Position numbers and translations under genes: made by a program. 64,000 bases of DNA from Macrotrachela quadricornifera (Eukaryota > Rotifera > Eurotatoria > Philodinida > Philodinidae), in the NCBI GenBank assembly GCA_022393335.1, contig JAJEKB010015290.1, positions 24,091 to 88,090 of the forward strand, written 5' to 3'. Shown piece after piece: positions 60,310-64,000 of this stretch (positions within the stretch are counted from its first letter, which is position 1; each line of letters begins with the position of its first letter). Under the pieces are notes generated by a model. It saw nothing but the letters and a program-made list of their open reading frames with translations. It searched no databases and had not been told where the DNA came from.

Positions 60310-61233
60310 ATGGCAGTTTCCTGTTCATTTATTTATTCATTTATAGTCAATTCTAATATTACTTTGAATATAGGATCGGCACAGAATAGCAACATTGTTG
60401 CTGGAGGATATGGAAAAGGCGATGCTACCAATCAACTTTGTTTTCCTTATGGTCTCGTTGTTGATGATCAAACAATGATCATTGTTGACTGGGGAAATCA
60501 TCGTATCGTTCAATGGAAAATAGGTGATACGAATGGTCAAGTGATAGCTGGTGGTCATGGCCAAGGATATCAATTGAATCAACTGAATTGTCCAACCAGT
60601 GTGTTGATTGACAAAGAAACAAATAGTCTCATTATTTGTGATCGAGGAAATCAACGAGTCATGCGATGGTCTCGTCGTGATGGTACTACTGAAGGAGAAA
60701 TTCTTCTCGATAACATTGCATGTTGGGGATTAGCCATAGATTATCAGAGATTTCTCTACATCTCAGATACTGAAAAACATGAAGTAAGACGATATATAAT
60801 GGGAGAGAAGGATGGAGCTATCGTAGCTGGTGGACGTGGACGAGGTATTGGTCTTAATCAACTCAATGAACCGTCCTACATCTTTGTTGATCAAAAGCAG
60901 AATGTTTATGTGTCAGACACATGGAATCATCGTGTAATGAAATGGGATAAAGATGCAACAGAAGGAATTGTTGTTGTTCAGGGATTTCCTCGAGAATTGT
61001 TTGTCGATACATCAGAGACCATCTATGTGGCAGACTATGGGAATCATCGACTTATGCGCTGGTCTAAAGGAGCGACACAGGGTACTGTTATTGCGGATGG
61101 ACGTAGTGGAGAAGAAGAAGCAAACCAACTCTATTATCCATGGGGTTTGTCCTTCGATCAACATGGCCATTTCTATGTTGGTGATCATTCGAATCATCGA
61201 GTACAACGTTTCCCTCTCCAGCAGACTAATTAA
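60310..61233 (+). CDS. NHL-repeat beta-propeller protein
   Basis: A 307-residue propeller of NHL repeats, a scaffold for protein or glycan binding. Repeats show the pattern G-xx-VAGG, NQL...P.GL.VD, YV.D..NHR(V/I).(R/K)W: SNIVAGGYGKG with WGNHRIVQWK; QVIAGGHGQG with RGNQRVMRWS; DTEKHEVRRY; AIVAGGRGRG with WNHRVMKW; YGNHRLMRWSKG; HSNHRVQRF. The fifth unit (VVVQGFPRELFVD) lacks about ten residues present in the others. The hydrophobic N-terminus (MAVSCSFIYSFIV) could be a weak signal peptide or the end of one begun in an unseen exon. The frame extends upstream to a GTG at 60292 but I use the first ATG. A poly(A) signal follows at 61261. Such proteins form large bdelloid families. Confidence 0.85.
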   Translation: MAVSCSFIYSFIVNSNITLNIGSAQNSNIVAGGYGKGDATNQLCFPYGLVVDDQTMIIVDWGNHRIVQWKIGDTNGQVIAGGHGQGYQLNQLNCPTSVLIDKETNSLIICDRGNQRVMRWSRRDGTTEGEILLDNIACWGLAIDYQRFLYISDTEKHEVRRYIMGEKDGAIVAGGRGRGIGLNQLNEPSYIFVDQKQNVYVSDTWNHRVMKWDKDATEGIVVVQGFPRELFVDTSETIYVADYGNHRLMRWSKGATQGTVIADGRSGEEEANQLYYPWGLSFDQHGHFYVGDHSNHRVQRFPLQQTN

Positions 61234-61260
61234 CATTTTTCACTTTTAATTTTTCTATAA

Positions 61261-61266
61261 AATAAA
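61261..61266 (+). promoter_or_regulatory. Poly(A) signal AATAAA of the NHL gene
   Basis: An AATAAA hexamer 28 nt past the stop codon. Confidence 0.55.
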
Positions 61267-61349
61267 TAATCATTGGTGAAAAAAGAAGTTGTCATTGAAG
61301 AATAAAGAATTTACCTTATACTAGACTGATGTGTGCGACCAGGAACTAC

Positions 61350-62013
61350 CCTAAGGGTGCTGTGATAATACCAAGATAACGTGCACATGAACCGAGCTCA
61401 TATACTTAGATGTATCCAAAAGCAACGCCGTGATTATCTTATTTTCATATAAAACGAGTCAAAACAAAATCTTATTTTTATAGGATGATAGAGAAAATGA
61501 AGTTCTACTTTTCTATGGTATTTGATTCCTGTTCAACTGATATCATCATAATACAGTTTTGATAAAGAACTGTTTTTGTTGAAACTTAACTTTCGGATGG
61601 GGTAGATTAAACGGTTATGCTTTGTATTTTAATTTTCAATCATCTAATTAGAAAACAAAATATACTACAAGATGCAGCGTAAAAAGTTCGACAACTTACG
61701 TTAGATCGCTTATTTTATGGTTGTACTTTTTTGTTTTTAAAATGAATAAAATTTAAAGCACCAGTTTTCGATCGTGCGAAAGCAGTATTTTTTTTGTACA
61801 AAGTGACTTCGTTTTTTCTATCATCCTATAGAAAAAGAATTTTTTTTGACTTTTTTTATAAGAAAATAGAATAATCACGACATTACTTTTGGATACAGCT
61901 AAGTATGTATGACATTCAAACAAGTGTACTGAAAGATCAGTTGTGTATTCTAGATGAGACATGGATCAAGTAAATCAGACTCAATCTTGACTAGGCTTAT
62001 CACAGTATTAGGC
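61350..62013. repeat. Fold-back element, about 660 bp, imperfect arms
   Basis: The core arm 61401-61499 is the near reverse complement of 61812-61910 (shared TACTTAGnTGTATCCAAAAG, TGATTAT, CTATCATCCTATA). Weaker similarity continues outward to TGTGATAA at 61360-61368 and TTATCACA at about 61998. The two arms differ by an indel of about 60 nt. The spacer has no gene. Different in sequence from the fold-back at 32.6 kb. Confidence 0.7.
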
Positions 62014-62099
62014 CTTCCAAATTTTATCTTCTCTCAAGTCAATACTTATTGTTTTTTGTTATATGTCAATAGTACCGCTTTTTGCGATTCTCACATCCA

Positions 62100-64000
62100 T
62101 TGATTATCATCATCATTATGTCATCAGATTTTTCCATGCCCGCTGATCTTGCGCAACGTAGAACAGGTCATGTTCACTGTGCTGACACCATTCTGTTATG
62201 TCATCTAGTCATTGTCTGCACGGACGCCCTCTTAGAAATTTTCCGTTCATTTTGCCAAATATTAGGTGTTTTATTAGTCTGCAATCATTCATTCTGCAGA
62301 TGTGACCAAATAACCTTAGTTTCCTCTTCTTGATGATGTCTATTTCTTGATATCTTCGTTTCGTATCATATTCTGCCAATTAACTCTTAGTATCCGTCGG
62401 TAACATTTCATTTCGAATGCTAATAGTTTTTTTCCTGTTTGCTTCTTTTATGGTCCATATCTCTGATGCGTATAATAGGACACTGAACACGCATGTGGTT
62501 AAGATTTTGAATTTATTTTCAAGCTTCAGTTTCTTGCTATTCCATATGAGTCTCAAAGAAACTATTACACCTGCCGCTTTTCCTATTCTCCTTTTTATTT
62601 CCTCTGAACAGTTATTATCCCATGTCAGTAGACTGCCTAGACATTCAAAATTTTCCGCGTTTTCTATGATATTTTCTGCTACGTAGATGCTATTATCGAT
62701 ATTTCTGTCTCAAATTACCATGGTTCTGGTTTTATTAATATTTAAGATTAGTCCAGCTTGTTCAGCAGCTGTTTTAGTTAGCTCTATTTGGCATTGAAGT
62801 GAACTAACATCTTCATCGATAAGGTCAATATCGTCGGCGAATCTCAGGCTATTTATCAATATTCTGCTAATATTGATTCTGCAGGTGTTCTGTCTCACTT
62901 GATCTATCGCTCGGTGGAGATATGCGATGAAGAGGAGCGGTGACAGAGGATCGCCTTGTTTAGTCGCTACATCTGTTCGAAACCACTTTCCATTATCTTT
63001 ACCAATGCCAACAGCTGACTGACTTTTCGTAGATCTTTTTTAGCAAGGTGACCATTTTTGTGTCGACACCACAGGATTTTAGCATAGCCCAAATAATTTT
63101 ATATTTGATCGTATCGAATACCTTTTGCATTTTCGGCCAATAATCTGAGCGTTAATATTTGATGCATGGCACTCCTGTCTTTTCTGAACCCTACCTACTC
63201 TTCTGAAAGGTACGGATCTAGATGATTCTTGAATCTGCTTAATAGTACTATTAGAAATATTTTTTCTGTATGATTAATAAGAGAGATCATCTTTCTTTGG
63301 TATAGATACCAATTAGATTTGCTGACATGCTTTGTTACAGAGTTTGTGGATTTGTTATGATAGCGGTTCGCCTCCAGCTTGTAGCATTTCCGCTGTTATG
63401 CCGTCTGATCCGGAACTTTTATTTCTTTCCAATGAATTTGTCGCTGCTTGTACCTCTGAGTACAAGATATCCAGAGGATCTTCGTTTCCGAGATGTGCAA
63501 TGTCTTTAAGTTCCTTCGCCATCCTGCCTCTGCCACCAGGAGCTTTATATAGACTGCTGCAATACTGTGTCCACTTTCGTTTGACGTCATTATTTGTCTG
63601 TAACATTGATCCCTCTTGATTTCGTATGACATTTAATCGAGGTACAAATTCTTTTCTTAACACTTTTATGAGGCCATATGCTTCTCTTATATTTCCAATA
63701 TTTAGACCTTTTTCAGCTTGCTCGTATTGGTCTTGTATCCAATGTTCTTTGTCCTGTCTTGCTGATCTCTTAATTTTCCTACATAGGTCTTTATATTGTT
63801 GTGTACATTCTAAGGAAGCGTTTCTTAGTTGTTTTAGTGTCTCTTCAGAAATCTATGGTTTTTTGGTACCTCTTTTTGCAGGTGGAGTTGCCTCTATTGT
63901 AATTTTGATTGCATATCCTTCCAGACTACATGATGGCTCCATATCTGTCATTTGTCTCGTTAGAGTAGTGTTGTATGATTGCTTTATTTTCTCATCTCTC
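62100..64000 (-). mobile_element. Non-LTR retrotransposon (LINE), decayed reverse transcriptase
   Basis: Minus-strand fragments in several frames, extending beyond the right edge. In transcription order: a pre-RT helical region (RQDKEHWIQDQYEQAEKGL and LRKEFVPRLNVIRNQEGSM, about 63600-63760), the RT entry motif NKSSGSDGITAEMLQAGGE (63361-63420), IPKKDDLS, the catalytic SLRFADDIDLI (62817-62846), and a C-terminal FGHICRMND (about 62283-62321). Many stops and shifts occur, and after QAGGE about 20 expected residues are missing (stop, then a jump to IPKKDDLS). The endonuclease end lies outside the window. The copy is dead. The C-terminal motif resembles LINEs of the RTE/CR1/Jockey group; I cannot fix the clade. 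Confidence 0.85.

Noticed and set aside
62082..63619. Plus-strand ORFs of 60-95 codons at the right end
   Set aside because: Antisense of the LINE reverse transcriptase fragments.

Overview
The window looks like bdelloid rotifer DNA, probably a Rotaria- or Adineta-like species. The sequence is AT-rich. Genes are small and loosely packed, and most introns are about 50-100 nt. The gene families are ones known to be expanded or horizontally acquired in bdelloids: NHL and PAN/propeller proteins, RNI-type LRR, single-exon class A GPCR-like receptors, a fungal-type amino-acid permease, a bacterial-like MDR enzyme, a GNAT acetyltransferase and a DUF2945/TUDOR protein. These are mixed with transposon relics, the composition described for bdelloid subtelomeric regions. 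The species and the subtelomeric position are inferences; no telomeric repeat was seen.

Layout. 0-1 kb: 3' part of an NSF-like AAA ATPase gene that stops after D1 and has one AT-AG intron. 1.7-3.6 kb: a 400-N gap, then a frameshifted Mutator-like (MULE) transposase. 7.9-11.7 kb: two transfer candidates, an amino-acid permease and a zinc-less MDR oxidoreductase, each an uninterrupted ORF. 14.7-15.7 kb: a 7TM receptor. 18.0-18.5 kb (minus): an orphan. 21.5-24.6 kb: a RING-H2/vWA protein like plant WAV3 ligases. 27.5-28.0 kb (minus): a C2 protein. 31.3-31.8 kb (minus): a GNAT enzyme. 32.6-33.3 kb: a fold-back repeat. 33.7-41.8 kb: three consecutive minus-strand genes, LRR, PAN plus beta-propeller, and a membrane protein with two LamG domains on a Thr-rich stalk encoded by micro-exons. 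42.5-43.0 kb: a DUF2945/TUDOR-like nuclear protein. 43.6-45.5 kb: decayed ankyrin and RING genes. 45.5-60 kb: mostly non-coding, with a small fold-back, two copies of an unnamed dispersed repeat, a 1.4-kb TIR element packed with ACGCGT palindromes, two tRNA-like sequences and a ubiquitin-like gene without the terminal Gly-Gly. 60.3-61.2 kb: an NHL propeller protein. 61.35-62.0 kb: a third fold-back. 62.1 kb to the end (minus): a decayed LINE.

No pathway or operon joins these genes. The shared themes are secreted or cell-surface proteins, ubiquitin-related proteins (intact RING-vWA, dead RING, GG-less ubiquitin-like), and gene decay. Two unrelated genes are frameshifted by perfect short tandem duplications. 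The most unusual items are the ACGCGT-array element at 52.45-53.85 kb and the micro-exon stalk at 40.3-41.4 kb.
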